Source: CAZUXY01 sp964624235 (GTDB taxonomy: Bacteria; Spirochaetota; UBA4802; UBA5368). Taken from it: DNA of 64,000 bases. Of the stretch, positions 1-9,517 are shown in pieces. The stretch covers positions 4,474 through 68,473 of the forward strand of contig CAZUXY010000022.1 of assembly GCA_964624235.1 (NCBI GenBank), given 5' to 3'. Positions within the stretch are counted from its first letter, which is position 1. Every line of letters starts with the position of its first letter. The notes under the pieces were generated by a model. That model was not told the origin of the DNA, ran no database searches, and saw only the letters and a list, made by a program, of their open reading frames with translations. A program made the translations under genes and the position numbers.

Positions 1-1
1 T

Positions 2-52
2 AAAGAATCTGGTGATGTCTATTATGATCGTACCTTCTATGCCGGGAAGTAG
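2..52 (+). CDS. C-terminal tail of an unidentified protein (5' end outside window)
   Basis: An open frame enters from the left edge and gives 16 codons, ending ...YYDRTFYAGK before TAG at 50-52. The stop is followed by a good ribosome binding site (GGGAGG) for the next small gene, so the two probably form a pair in one operon. A 16-residue tail is too short to name a family. A small toxin next to a small antitoxin-like protein is possible but is only a guess from size and spacing. Confidence 0.35.
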   Translation, partial: KESGDVYYDRTFYAGK

Positions 53-66
53 GGAGGAACCCCACT

Positions 67-246
67 ATGAAAGACGATAAGCGTGAGAAAAAAGTGAAGA
101 GCCCCGATGATGTGGAGGAGGCCATGCTGAAAAAGCTGGAGCGTGAGGAGCGCAAAACACTCTCGAAGGAAGTACTCGATGATATGCAGGACTACGCTGA
201 TTTTATGATGGGGACTGGGAAATATGCTGATAAAGAGACGAAGTGA
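67..246 (+). CDS. Small charged protein, 59 aa, function unknown
   Basis: ATG at 67 follows GGGAGG by about ten bases and runs to TGA at 244-246. The product is 59 residues, very rich in Lys, Glu and Asp (MKDDKREKKVK at the start) and probably helical; no Cys or membrane segment is seen. It follows another short reading frame by 14 bases and precedes a tyrosine recombinase by 85 bases. The size, charge and pairing resemble an antitoxin or a small element-borne regulator, but I recognise no domain. The good Shine-Dalgarno and the codon pattern favour a real gene. Confidence 0.5.
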   Translation: MKDDKREKKVKSPDDVEEAMLKKLEREERKTLSKEVLDDMQDYADFMMGTGKYADKETK

Positions 247-331
247 GCACTGGTCAATTTTGGGAAAATTTACAGGGGTGTGACAGAAGTGTTCTTCTGA
301 CACATCAAAAAGAGAGAGAAAGAGGTGGACC

Positions 332-1177
332 ATGAGGAAGGAAATCATCCCGTTCCCCGGGGGAAAACCGGGAGTTGTGCAGTTTCGCCGGAACAATCTC
401 ACCCCGTCGACGCTGAAAACCTACCGAGGCATTATTCAATCGTATTATAGCTTCTTGGAGAGGAAACGAGTGCCCGAGGGCATTGATTCCATGAAGCAGT
501 GGCTGGCTTCGATTCGCAATCCTAACACCTTCAACAAGAACTACCAGGCATTGAAGGAGTACCTCCTGAAGCGCTTTGAAAACGAGCCGCCTCAGCGGCG
601 CATGGAGCTTCAGGAAGCCTTCTCCCAGATCAAGAGAAAGCGACCCAAGAAGGCAATAACCGAAATTGAATATCTGGACAAATTGGAGATAGACAAGCTA
701 GTCAACGAGGTGCCCGAGAGTTTGGGACTTATCATTTCGGCACTGTTCTGGACCGGGTGCCGGGTAAGCGAATTGCTGGCCCTGAGGATTGCGGATTGTA
801 CTGTCGGAGATGTGGTGTCTATAGTGGTGCGGAATCGGAAGGCGGGGGGTGAGGACCTGGAGGTGTATCTCTCAAAAGCTCTCTACTCCCGGATAACCGG
901 GACTTTCGAGGGGTCTTTTTTTCTTTTCGAAGACGAGGATCAAAAACCCTTCACCCGGCAGAACATCACCATGCAGATTAAGCGGGCCGGGAGAAAAGTC
1001 CTCGGTCGTGAAATCGGGGCCCATACACTGCGGCACAGCAAGGCCATGTACCTGAAGCAGGAACGGGGGTTGTCGCCAGACCAGGTGGCTGCCGCCCTTG
1101 GGCATTCCAGCGTGGTGACCACCTTGAAGTATTATTTCCATGGGAAACCGTCGCCGGAGGATCAGGGAATTCAATAA
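332..1177 (+). CDS. Tyrosine recombinase / phage-type integrase
   Basis: A 281-residue site-specific DNA recombinase of the XerC/D-integrase family. An N-terminal SAM-like core-binding region (about residues 15-100, with TPSTLKTYRGII) is followed by the catalytic domain. The catalytic residues can be picked out: Arg in GCRVSELLAL (about 143), the HTLRHSKA box (His and Arg, about 232-235), and LGHSSVVTTLKYY near the C-terminus with the second His and the nucleophilic Tyr. The length is normal for a simple XerD-like protein. The ATG follows an AAAGAGGTGG ribosome binding site. It stands at the left of a defence-gene region, so it may mobilise all or part of the island, but no attachment repeat for it is visible here. 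A chromosomal Xer role is less likely given the context. Confidence 0.88.
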   Translation: MRKEIIPFPGGKPGVVQFRRNNLTPSTLKTYRGIIQSYYSFLERKRVPEGIDSMKQWLASIRNPNTFNKNYQALKEYLLKRFENEPPQRRMELQEAFSQIKRKRPKKAITEIEYLDKLEIDKLVNEVPESLGLIISALFWTGCRVSELLALRIADCTVGDVVSIVVRNRKAGGEDLEVYLSKALYSRITGTFEGSFFLFEDEDQKPFTRQNITMQIKRAGRKVLGREIGAHTLRHSKAMYLKQERGLSPDQVAAALGHSSVVTTLKYYFHGKPSPEDQGIQ

Positions 1178-1200
1178 GGGGTAAATTAATCGAAAAGAAG

Positions 1201-1234
1201 TTGCGATATTTGCATAGTGCTATATAAAAAGCAC
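1201..1234 (+). promoter_or_regulatory. Candidate promoter with overlapping dyad, upstream of the helicase operon
   Basis: TTGCGA (1201-1206) and TATAAA (1223-1228) are spaced by 16 bases. The dyad GTGCT (1217-1221) / AGCAC (1230-1234) straddles the -10 element, as an operator would. It lies about 70 bases before the helicase ATG. Read by eye only, with short arms. Confidence 0.38.
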
Positions 1235-1303
1235 ATAACGGACGGTATGATTGATATTTAAATAGAGATAGTATATCTGCATGGTGGAATACGGAAATTA
1301 AAA

Positions 1304-4300
1304 ATGGACATCTTCCGAATCCAGAAAGAGATAATCAACCAGTACAGCTCCTATATTTCCAGTTTCATCAACATCAATGATGACCAGATAAGAAATACCA
1401 TAACCAAGGAACTCTCCTCCGGCAAGCTCTGGCCGGAGCCGCTTATTCAGTTTAATCCCTCCTATGAAGTCGTCGGTGATGTGGACCGGTTCTGCGACAG
1501 CGGTCTTTTACACCGGGAGATGAGTAATATCTTTAAGGGATATAATCTTTACCGCCATCAGGTGGATGCCCTCGAACTGGGGGTAAACGGCAAGGACTTC
1601 ATTGTGACCTCGGGCACGGGGTCGGGGAAATCTCTCACCTATATCGGCACCATATTCAACCATCTTCTTGTTAACGGCTTCGGAAAGGGTATACAGGCTG
1701 TTATCGTGTATCCCATGAACGCCCTGATCAACTCTCAGTCCGATGAGATGAAGGGTCTGAGGGATAACTACAAGAAAGCGACGGGGAAAGACTTTCCCAT
1801 CACCTACGCGCAGTACACAGGGCAGGAGAAGGAAGAGGCGAGGGAGAAGGTGAGAAAGGACCCGCCGGACATCTTATTGACCAACTACATGATGCTGGAA
1901 CTGCTCCTGACCCGGCAGGGGGACGAGTCGATCCGGACGTCCCTTTTCAAGAACCTGAAGTTTCTCGTTTTCGACGAGCTGCACACCTACCGGGGACGGC
2001 AGGGCTCCGATGTGGCCCTGCTGATTCGCCGCATCAAGGCCCGGGCCGAACAGGAAGTTTTCTGCATCGGCACATCCGCGACCATGGTTTCCGGGGGCAC
2101 CCTGGTAGAACAGAAGACCAGGGTCGCCGGGGTCGCGAGGCTCCTTTTTGGGAAAAATTTCACGCCCGAACAGGTCGTCGATGAGACGCTGGTCCGGTCG
2201 CTGGGGGCTTCGGATAAAGCGGTTAATCCCGGGGAAGTGACAAAATCCCTGTCCGCACCGATCGACAGCGCCGCGCCGGAAGATAAGTTTATCTCCCATC
2301 CCCTGGCCGTCTGGCTGGAGAACGCCGTCGCCCTGGAAGAAAGGGAAGGAAGGCTTTTCCGCGGCAGGCCCCGGTCTTTATCGGAGATCGCGGAGGAATT
2401 GAGCGCGTACACGGGAGTTGAAACAGAAAAATGCGTATCGGTTTTGCTGTCGTTATTCCAGTGGATAAATGCCGTCAACGCGACCAAGGATGATCTTCGA
2501 AGCGCCTATTTGCCGTTTAAACTGCACCAGTTCATCTCCCAGACGGGTTCGGTGTATATGACCCTGGACGGTCCCGAGAAACGGGTCGTGCAGCTTGAAC
2601 CGGGCATTATTATCGGGGAGAAAGAAACCGGAAGGCCCCTGTATCCCGTGGTGTTCAGCCGCCAGTCGGGACACCACTTCATTTGCGTGAGGAAGGATAA
2701 CGAAAGGAACATTCTGATGCCGAGAGACTTCGGCGACATGGCTGATACGGAGTTTGAAGACGACGATGACGCGCCTGCCGGGTTAAATTACGGGTACCTG
2801 ATCGTGGGAGAGGGTATCTGGGACCCGGAGGAGGACATTCATTCCCTGCCCGAAGCATGGCTGAACCGGTCAAAAAGCGGGAATGTGACCGTTATTAAGA
2901 AATACAGGGGCAGGATACCGCAGAAAATATACTTCAACGAGAGCGGAGCCTTTTCAGAAAATGATGAACTCGGCTTCGAAGGATGGTACATGCCGGTGCG
3001 GCTGCTGTTCGATCCCACCAGCGGCACTTTTTTCGAGTCCCGGGCCAGCGAGCGGTCAAAGCTGTCGACCCTGGGGACCGAGGGAAGAAGCACCTCCACG
3101 ACGATCCTTTCCCTGCTGATCGTCATGGAACTGGTGAAAAACGGGTTCAGTTTCAAAGACCAGAAGCTCCTGAGCTTCACCGACAACCGTCAGGACGCGG
3201 CCCTGCAATCGGGACATTTCAACGATTTCCTCGATACGGTGCTGTTGCGGTCGGCCATATACCGGGCGCTGGAAAACTCCAACGGCGCCCTACTGGACAG
3301 CACTTCCATCGCCCAGGCCGCGTTCAACGCGCTTTCCCTGATGCAGGAGGAATATGCCGTGAAACCGGCGACCTTCCCCGGAGGCATAAAGGACAACGAA
3401 GCGGCCCTGAAAGACTTTATCATGTACCGTATTCTTTACGACCTGCGCAGAAGCTGGCGGGTTATCCTTCCCAACCTGGAGCAGTGCGCTCTCATGGAGA
3501 TAGGCTACCGTCACCTCGACGAGAACTGCTCCCTGGACGAAGCATGGAAGGATGTTCCCCTGCTCAACGCTGTGCCTGTCGAGGAGAGGAAAAAAGTCGT
3601 CTTTCAGACCCTGGATTTTATCAGGAAGGCCTACGCGATTTCCAGCGCCGAATACCTGACCGCCGACACCCTGGACAGGAAGAAAAAGAATATCCTGGAA
3701 AAATTGAAAAGCCCGTGGGTGATCCGGGACGACGAAGAGATAAAACTGCCGTACTATGTCGCCTGTGAGCCCATCAAAGGGGGGCGCTTTCTGTACACCC
3801 AGAGCGTTTCCCTGCGCAGCGCCCTGGGTAAGTACCTTAAATCGGTCGCCCGGGAGTATGATATCCAGTTCGACGAGAAAAGCTACAGTGAGTTTATTCA
3901 CCTGTATTTAAAAAAACTCAGCGCGGCGGGCTGGCTGAAGACTGAAAAGGCCCATACGACCGGTAACGAAGAAACGACCATCTATCAACTCAGCATCGAC
4001 CAGATTGAATGGCGGCGGGGCGACCGGGGTACCGTCGTGGCCGACCTGGTGAAAGCCCGCACCTATAAAAAGAGCCCGGCGCCGACAAAGCCGAACCGGT
4101 TCTTTCAGGAGCTTTACATCAGCAATTTCCGAAAGATGAAACCCCTGCGCTCGGAGGACCATACCGGCCAGATCAGTACGGAGGATCGCCAGCGGCGGGA
4201 AGAGGAGTTCAGGGAAGGGACTATCGCCGCGCTTTTCTGCTCTCCCACCATGGAACTTGGCATCAACATATCGACCCTCAACGTGGTCCATATGCGCAAC

Positions 4301-6409
4301 GTCCCGCCCAATCCCGCCAATTACGCCCAGCGCAGCGGCCGGGCGGGCAGGAGCGGTCAGTCGGCCATGGTATTTACCTTCTGTTCCAGTTTCTCGCCCC
4401 ATGACCGCCATTACTTTCACGAGGCAGGCCAGATGGTGTCGGGGTCTGTCGCGCCGCCGCAGCTTAACCTCGCCAACGAGGAATTGCTGAGTTCGCACCT
4501 GCATTCCATTTATGTATCCGAGATGGGTGGCGGGAAGATTCAGAATTCCCTGATGGACCTGGTGGTTGAGCGGGACCTGGACCCGAAAATGCCCCTGAAA
4601 AAAGACGTGGCGGCCCAGATGGAGGCCGATGCGCAACAGAAGAGCAAGATTAAAGACCTGTTTCTCCGCATGACAGAGGACATCAGGGAGTCTCTCAATG
4701 AGAAATGGTGGTTCCGGGACAACTGGATCGACCGGAAGATCGACTCAACACCCCTGGATTTCGACCGGTCTATGGACCGCTGGCGGGCCCTCTATAGCGC
4801 GGCGGTACAGCAGTTCGACGAGGCCGCGCGAATTCAAAAAAGCGGTTTGTACAAGGCCGGTAGTGAAGAGATGAAAAAGGCGGCGGGCGACCATTACCAG
4901 GCGAAACGGCAGATCGCCCTGCTGTGCAACACCGACAGCGAACGAAATATTTCTGAATTCTACCCTTACCGTTATTTCGCCTCGGAGGGTTTTCTGCCGG
5001 GATACAACTTCACACGGCTCCCACTGCGGGCCTTTATCCCGGAAGGGGACTCGGGCACCTACGTTTCACGGCCCCGGTTTATCGCCCTGCGGGAATTCGG
5101 CCCGCGCAACGTCATCTATTACAGCGGCGGGAAATTCAGCATCGAGCAGCATCTGGTGACCGATGCCGAGAAAAACCTGCGGGAAGTGAAGATATGCGTT
5201 CATTCGGGCTATTGCTGCATGGACGACGAATTGAACAGCGAGGTCTGTCCCCTGACCGGCGTAACCATTGAAGACAGCAACCGGTCGAAAATGACCGAAC
5301 TCCTGGAAATGAGGGAAAGCAGAACCAAGTCCATCGAACGCATCTCCTGCGAAGAGGAGGAGCGGCTGTCCCAGGGATTCAAAGTCGAGACCTATTTCTG
5401 CGTGCCGGGCGGCATGGACCGGCTCAAACTGGGTAAGGTGCGCAGCGGTATCGACCTTTACCTCAATATACGCTATATACCGGCGGCGAAACTGATACAG
5501 ATCAACCGGGGCTGGCGGGCTTCCAAAGAAGAAGGGTTTCTGATGGGCATGACATCCGGCCTGTGGAAAAAGGAAAAAGACCTGGTGAATCCCAACCGGA
5601 AGGAAGACATACGCCGGGTGAGGCTTTACACCAGCGACACCGCCGACGCCCTCTACATTGAGCCCATCGAGGCCCTGGCCCTGAACTATGACGGCGTGGT
5701 GACGATGCAGTACGCGTTGAAGCGGGCGATCGAGCGTATGTTCCAGGTGGAGCCCGCGGAGATCGCCGTCACCCTGATGGGCGACCAGAGCAGGCCCAAT
5801 ATTTTTCTCTACGAGGCGGCCGAGGGGAGCCTGGGGATTCTTTCACAGTTTGTCGAGCGCCCGGAGTTGTTCATCGACTGCGCGAAAGAGGCCTATGGTC
5901 TGTGCCGCTACGACGACGCCGATTACAAAGAACCGGCCTCATACGACGACCTTCTGAGCTATTACAACCAGCGGGACCACGACACCATCGACCGGTGGGC
6001 CATTAAAGACGCCCTGGAAAAACTCATGACCTGCACCGTGGAGATTTCCACCAACCCCCTGTATCACAGCTACGATGAACAGTACATGGCCCTGATCAAC
6101 CGCTATGACCACAATTCCCCCACTGAGCTGAAACTTCTGCAACACCTGTACGCCCGGGGCCTGCGGCTTCCCGACGACGCCCAGCGGGAGGTGCCGGGAA
6201 TTTACGTGCGGCCCGATTTCTTTTACGAGCCCGACGTATGGATTTTCTGCGACGGCACCCCCCACGACGTCCCGTCCCAGAAAGAACATGACCGGCACCA
6301 GCGGGAGGCAATTATGAACCGCGGGGACCAGGTGCTGGTCTATTATTACAGGGACGAACCGGCGGCATTGACGGACAGCCGCCAGGATATTTTCAGGAAG
6401 GTGCGGTAG
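1304..6409 (+). CDS. Giant DEAD/DEAH helicase - DUF1998 - nuclease fusion, DrmA/DrmB-like
   Basis: 1701 residues. The helicase half has a Q-motif-like LYRHQ, Walker A TSGTGSGKS (about 102-110), motif II DELH (about 224), SAT (about 255), and motifs V-VI ending in YAQRSGRAGRSGQ (about 1005). A Cys cluster (CVHSGYCC...EVC, about 1297) and a DUF1998-like block (about 1460-1535) follow. These are the parts found in the MrfA/YprA helicase group and in DISARM DrmA and DrmB, here in one chain. The last 80 residues hold RPDFFY...FCDGTPHD, resembling the core of a Vsr/DUF559-type PD-(D/E)XK nuclease. The gene is GC-rich and its TAG directly abuts the ATG of the SNF2 helicase gene. I infer an ATP-driven DNA translocase or nuclease subunit of an anti-phage system. 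The family call is firm for the helicase and moderate for DUF1998 and the nuclease. Confidence 0.8.
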   Translation: MDIFRIQKEIINQYSSYISSFININDDQIRNTITKELSSGKLWPEPLIQFNPSYEVVGDVDRFCDSGLLHREMSNIFKGYNLYRHQVDALELGVNGKDFIVTSGTGSGKSLTYIGTIFNHLLVNGFGKGIQAVIVYPMNALINSQSDEMKGLRDNYKKATGKDFPITYAQYTGQEKEEAREKVRKDPPDILLTNYMMLELLLTRQGDESIRTSLFKNLKFLVFDELHTYRGRQGSDVALLIRRIKARAEQEVFCIGTSATMVSGGTLVEQKTRVAGVARLLFGKNFTPEQVVDETLVRSLGASDKAVNPGEVTKSLSAPIDSAAPEDKFISHPLAVWLENAVALEEREGRLFRGRPRSLSEIAEELSAYTGVETEKCVSVLLSLFQWINAVNATKDDLRSAYLPFKLHQFISQTGSVYMTLDGPEKRVVQLEPGIIIGEKETGRPLYPVVFSRQSGHHFICVRKDNERNILMPRDFGDMADTEFEDDDDAPAGLNYGYLIVGEGIWDPEEDIHSLPEAWLNRSKSGNVTVIKKYRGRIPQKIYFNESGAFSENDELGFEGWYMPVRLLFDPTSGTFFESRASERSKLSTLGTEGRSTSTTILSLLIVMELVKNGFSFKDQKLLSFTDNRQDAALQSGHFNDFLDTVLLRSAIYRALENSNGALLDSTSIAQAAFNALSLMQEEYAVKPATFPGGIKDNEAALKDFIMYRILYDLRRSWRVILPNLEQCALMEIGYRHLDENCSLDEAWKDVPLLNAVPVEERKKVVFQTLDFIRKAYAISSAEYLTADTLDRKKKNILEKLKSPWVIRDDEEIKLPYYVACEPIKGGRFLYTQSVSLRSALGKYLKSVAREYDIQFDEKSYSEFIHLYLKKLSAAGWLKTEKAHTTGNEETTIYQLSIDQIEWRRGDRGTVVADLVKARTYKKSPAPTKPNRFFQELYISNFRKMKPLRSEDHTGQISTEDRQRREEEFREGTIAALFCSPTMELGINISTLNVVHMRNVPPNPANYAQRSGRAGRSGQSAMVFTFCSSFSPHDRHYFHEAGQMVSGSVAPPQLNLANEELLSSHLHSIYVSEMGGGKIQNSLMDLVVERDLDPKMPLKKDVAAQMEADAQQKSKIKDLFLRMTEDIRESLNEKWWFRDNWIDRKIDSTPLDFDRSMDRWRALYSAAVQQFDEAARIQKSGLYKAGSEEMKKAAGDHYQAKRQIALLCNTDSERNISEFYPYRYFASEGFLPGYNFTRLPLRAFIPEGDSGTYVSRPRFIALREFGPRNVIYYSGGKFSIEQHLVTDAEKNLREVKICVHSGYCCMDDELNSEVCPLTGVTIEDSNRSKMTELLEMRESRTKSIERISCEEEERLSQGFKVETYFCVPGGMDRLKLGKVRSGIDLYLNIRYIPAAKLIQINRGWRASKEEGFLMGMTSGLWKKEKDLVNPNRKEDIRRVRLYTSDTADALYIEPIEALALNYDGVVTMQYALKRAIERMFQVEPAEIAVTLMGDQSRPNIFLYEAAEGSLGILSQFVERPELFIDCAKEAYGLCRYDDADYKEPASYDDLLSYYNQRDHDTIDRWAIKDALEKLMTCTVEISTNPLYHSYDEQYMALINRYDHNSPTELKLLQHLYARGLRLPDDAQREVPGIYVRPDFFYEPDVWIFCDGTPHDVPSQKEHDRHQREAIMNRGDQVLVYYYRDEPAALTDSRQDIFRKVR

Positions 6410-9250
6410 ATGGAACACAGTCCAGGTTCGCTGGTGAGGGTGAGGGGCAGAGACTGGGTGGTGCAGCCCTCTAACGATGAGAATCTGATGCTCCTGAAGC
6501 CCCTGGGGGGTTCCGACGAGGAGATTACCGGCATTTACCTTCCCCTTGGCTTCAGGGAAGACAAAATCGAGTCGTCGACCTTTCCACTGCCGTCGGAGGG
6601 CGATATCGGCGACATCGCCACGGCGCGGCTGCTCTATAACGCCGCCCGGCTCTCCTTCCGGGCGGGTGCCGGGCCCTTCCGGTCCATCGCGAAGCTTTCA
6701 TTCCGCCCCCGGTCGTACCAGATGGTGCCGCTCATCATGGCGCTTAAACTGGACCCCATACGGCTTTTTATCGCCGACGACGTGGGGGTGGGGAAGACCA
6801 TCGAGGCGCTGGTGATCGTCAAGGAGCTGCTGGAGCGCCGGGAGATCGAGCGTTTCGCCGTGGTGTGCCTGCCGCACCTGTGCGACCAGTGGCAGGGCGA
6901 ACTGAAAGACAAATTCGGCATCGACGCCGTGATCATACGCTCGAACACCCAGGCGCGGCTGGACCGGCAGATTCACGGGGACACCAGCGTCTACGAATAT
7001 TACCCCTACCAGATCATCTCCATCGACTACATCAAGGCCGAGGGGCGGCGGCAGGTATTCATTCAGCAGTGCCCGGAGCTTATCATCGTGGACGAGGCAC
7101 ATACCTGCGCCCGGCCCTCCGGTGCGGTGAAGAGCAAGCAGCAGCGGCACAGCCTCATCCACGACATCGCCCGGAAGCCCGGGCAGCACCTGATCCTCCT
7201 CACCGCGACGCCCCACAGCGGGAAACCCGAGGAGTTTTCGTCGCTTCTGGGCCTTATCAAGCCTTCTTTCGAAAAACTGGACCTCCCGGCATCCAGCCAG
7301 GACGAGCGCCGGGACCTGGCGAACCATTTTGTCCAGCGGCGGCGGGCCGACGTGAGCGGAAGCCTGCGAAATATTACAGAAGACACCCCCTTCCCGGTAC
7401 GGGACGCGGGTGAATACGAGTATGCCCTCTCGAAGAAATACGCCGCCCTCTACGACGACGCCCTGGATTTCGCCCGGGACCTGGCGGGCGCCGGGAAAGG
7501 GAGCGACGGGAAGAGGCTGTATCACTACTGGTCGGCCCTGGCGCTGCTTCGGGGCATCATGTCGAGTCCCGCGGCGGGGGCGGAGATGCTCTCCAACCGC
7601 ATCGCCCGGGGACTTGAAATCGACGAGTTGCTCGAAGACGAGGACAACCCGGTCATCGAGCAGGACTACGGCTTCGAGGGCGACCATACCCACACCGACG
7701 TGGTGAACAAAACCACCTGGAGCGGCGGCCAGAACAAACGGCTCGCCGAACTGGCTTCACTTTTGGATAATCTGCACAGCCTTGAGGACGACCGCAAGGC
7801 CGCCCGGGCGCTGGAGATACTGAGCGACTGGCTTTCCCGGGGCTTTCAGCCGGTGGTCTTCTGCCGTTACATCGCCACGGCGCGGTACCTGGGGGAACTG
7901 CTGGGGCCCGCGCTGAAAAAGGCGGTCAGGAACGTGGACGTGCAGGTGATCACCAGCGAAGACCCGGACGAGGTGCGGAAAGAGCGCATCGAGGGAATCG
8001 ACACGGTGAAACCGCGGGTGCTTTTCGCCACCGACTGCCTGAGCGAGGGAATAAACCTACAGGAATATTTCACGGCGGTGCTTCATTACGACCTGCCCTG
8101 GAACCCCAACCGGCTGGAACAGCGGGAGGGGCGGGTGGACCGTTACGGCCAGAAGGCCGAGACGGTGCTGGCCTACCTGCTCTGGGGGAAAGACAACCCC
8201 ATCGACGGCATCGTTTTGAAGGTGATTTTAAGGAAGGTGCGGGAGATACGGCGCTCGATCCAGATATCCATTCCCTTTCCCGAGGACAGCCGGTCTATCA
8301 TGGACGCGGTGCTGAACGCGGTGCTGTTGAATCCCAAAAAAGTGAGGGACGACCTCCAGCTTCATCTGGATTTTCCCGAGGCCGACCCCCTGAAGCAGAG
8401 CGAGCTGAAGGCCACCAGGGCGATCGAAAGCGCGGCCGAACGGGAAAAGCAGTCGCGCTCGATCTTCGCGCAGCACGCCATACGGGCGGACCAGATCGAG
8501 GAAGACCTGAAACAGGCCGACCGGTCCATAGGCGACCCGTCGGCGGTGGAGATGTTCGTGACCGGGGCGCTTAACGAGATTTTAGGGGCCCAGACAAGCC
8601 GCGACAAAAAGGGCTACCGGCTTTTTACCGCCAACCTGCCGGAGGCGCTGAAAGGGACCCTGCCCCCGGGGAACGAACTGAAGATAAGTTTCGAATCGCC
8701 GACGCCGGAAGGTTACCTCTACCTGGGGCGCAACCATCTTTTCACCGAACAGCTCTGCCGGTACCTGCTGGCCAGGGCCCTGGAACGGCAGAAACCGGCC
8801 CCGGCGCGGGCGTCGGTGGTACGGTGCCGGGAAGTGAGCGTTAAAACCACCGTGATCATGTTCCGGGTGCGCAATGTCATCGAGGAGCGTTCGGGAGGAA
8901 GGCAGATAGTGGCCGAGGAGATGCTCCTCTGGGGGTACCGGGGAAGCCCTGAATCGAAGGATTACCTTGATCAGGAAGCGGCCATGGAACTCCTCGCGAC
9001 CATCCGCCCGTCGGCGAACCTGAGCGCGGAGGCGACGGCATCTTTCTTGAAAAATGAACTGGAAGCGGCGGGGAGGCTTAACACCCGAAACGGCCTTTTC
9101 GACGAAATCGCCCTGGAACGGGCGAAGGCGCTGGTGGAGGCCCACGAGCGGTTCAGGAAAGTGATGGGGGGCAGCCGCTACCGGGCTTTCGAGCCGGTAC
9201 TGCCCATGGATATCATGGGGGTTTACCTGCTGCTGCCCCACAACGGATGA
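6410..9250 (+). CDS. SNF2-family helicase/translocase, DrmD-like
   Basis: 946 residues with both RecA lobes of a SNF2/HepA-type ATPase: Walker A ADDVGVGKT (about 122-130), DEAH box IIVDEAHTC (about 226), motif III LTATPHSG (about 263), and in the second lobe FATDCLSEGINLQE, DLPWNPNRLEQREGRVDR (about 555-577). These proteins translocate on double-stranded DNA without full strand separation. The ATG follows the stop codon of the giant helicase with no gap, and the site AGGAAGG sits inside that gene's end, so translation is coupled. In class 1 DISARM the SNF2 protein DrmD accompanies an adenine methylase and DrmA/DrmB; the same domain set is present here. The C-terminal 300 residues have no recognised domain and may bind partners or DNA. 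Confidence 0.82.
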   Translation: MEHSPGSLVRVRGRDWVVQPSNDENLMLLKPLGGSDEEITGIYLPLGFREDKIESSTFPLPSEGDIGDIATARLLYNAARLSFRAGAGPFRSIAKLSFRPRSYQMVPLIMALKLDPIRLFIADDVGVGKTIEALVIVKELLERREIERFAVVCLPHLCDQWQGELKDKFGIDAVIIRSNTQARLDRQIHGDTSVYEYYPYQIISIDYIKAEGRRQVFIQQCPELIIVDEAHTCARPSGAVKSKQQRHSLIHDIARKPGQHLILLTATPHSGKPEEFSSLLGLIKPSFEKLDLPASSQDERRDLANHFVQRRRADVSGSLRNITEDTPFPVRDAGEYEYALSKKYAALYDDALDFARDLAGAGKGSDGKRLYHYWSALALLRGIMSSPAAGAEMLSNRIARGLEIDELLEDEDNPVIEQDYGFEGDHTHTDVVNKTTWSGGQNKRLAELASLLDNLHSLEDDRKAARALEILSDWLSRGFQPVVFCRYIATARYLGELLGPALKKAVRNVDVQVITSEDPDEVRKERIEGIDTVKPRVLFATDCLSEGINLQEYFTAVLHYDLPWNPNRLEQREGRVDRYGQKAETVLAYLLWGKDNPIDGIVLKVILRKVREIRRSIQISIPFPEDSRSIMDAVLNAVLLNPKKVRDDLQLHLDFPEADPLKQSELKATRAIESAAEREKQSRSIFAQHAIRADQIEEDLKQADRSIGDPSAVEMFVTGALNEILGAQTSRDKKGYRLFTANLPEALKGTLPPGNELKISFESPTPEGYLYLGRNHLFTEQLCRYLLARALERQKPAPARASVVRCREVSVKTTVIMFRVRNVIEERSGGRQIVAEEMLLWGYRGSPESKDYLDQEAAMELLATIRPSANLSAEATASFLKNELEAAGRLNTRNGLFDEIALERAKALVEAHERFRKVMGGSRYRAFEPVLPMDIMGVYLLLPHNG

Positions 9251-9271
9251 CGCAGCGTTTAAAGCATTTGA

Positions 9272-9300
9272 TTGACACGGGGCATTTTACTCTGTTAATT
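9272..9300 (+). promoter_or_regulatory. Candidate internal promoter before the antitoxin/PIN/methylase genes
   Basis: A perfect TTGACA (9272-9277) is followed after 17 bases by TTAATT (9295-9300), a weak -10. It sits in the only sizeable gap (81 bases) of the operon. It would give the toxin-antitoxin pair and the methylase their own transcription, separate from the helicases. Confidence 0.42.
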
Positions 9301-9331
9301 ATTCACAACCATGTAAACAGGGGGAAACAGT

Positions 9332-9517
9332 ATGCCATCCAAAGCGATGAAGATTAAACCTGAAGATTATATTCTTTCGGCGCTTTCAAAAGAGGACCGG
9401 CTTGACGCGGCGCTGGCGGTGGCCGGTGAGGCGTTCAAGCGCACCGATCTTACCATGGACGATATAGAAAAGGCCGTGAAGTCCATACGTAAAAGCGCCC
9501 ATGAAAAAAAGAAATAA
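9332..9517 (+). CDS. Putative antitoxin of PIN toxin, 61 aa
   Basis: A 61-residue, mostly helical, charged protein with a Lys-rich tail. Its ATG follows AGGGGGAAA and its end overlaps the next gene by 17 bases, the usual arrangement of antitoxin followed by PIN toxin. I do not recognise a DNA-binding fold with certainty; the segment LTMDDIEKAVKSIRK could be a helix that occupies the toxin groove. The function is inferred from size, order and overlap, not from homology. An AbrB or RHH antitoxin is not evident. Confidence 0.6.
   Translation: MPSKAMKIKPEDYILSALSKEDRLDAALAVAGEAFKRTDLTMDDIEKAVKSIRKSAHEKKK

Noticed and set aside
2983..3768. 261-codon plus-strand frame inside the giant helicase
   Set aside because: Overlaps conserved helicase sequence in another frame; Arg/Pro/Gly-rich composition typical of a GC-rich shadow frame.
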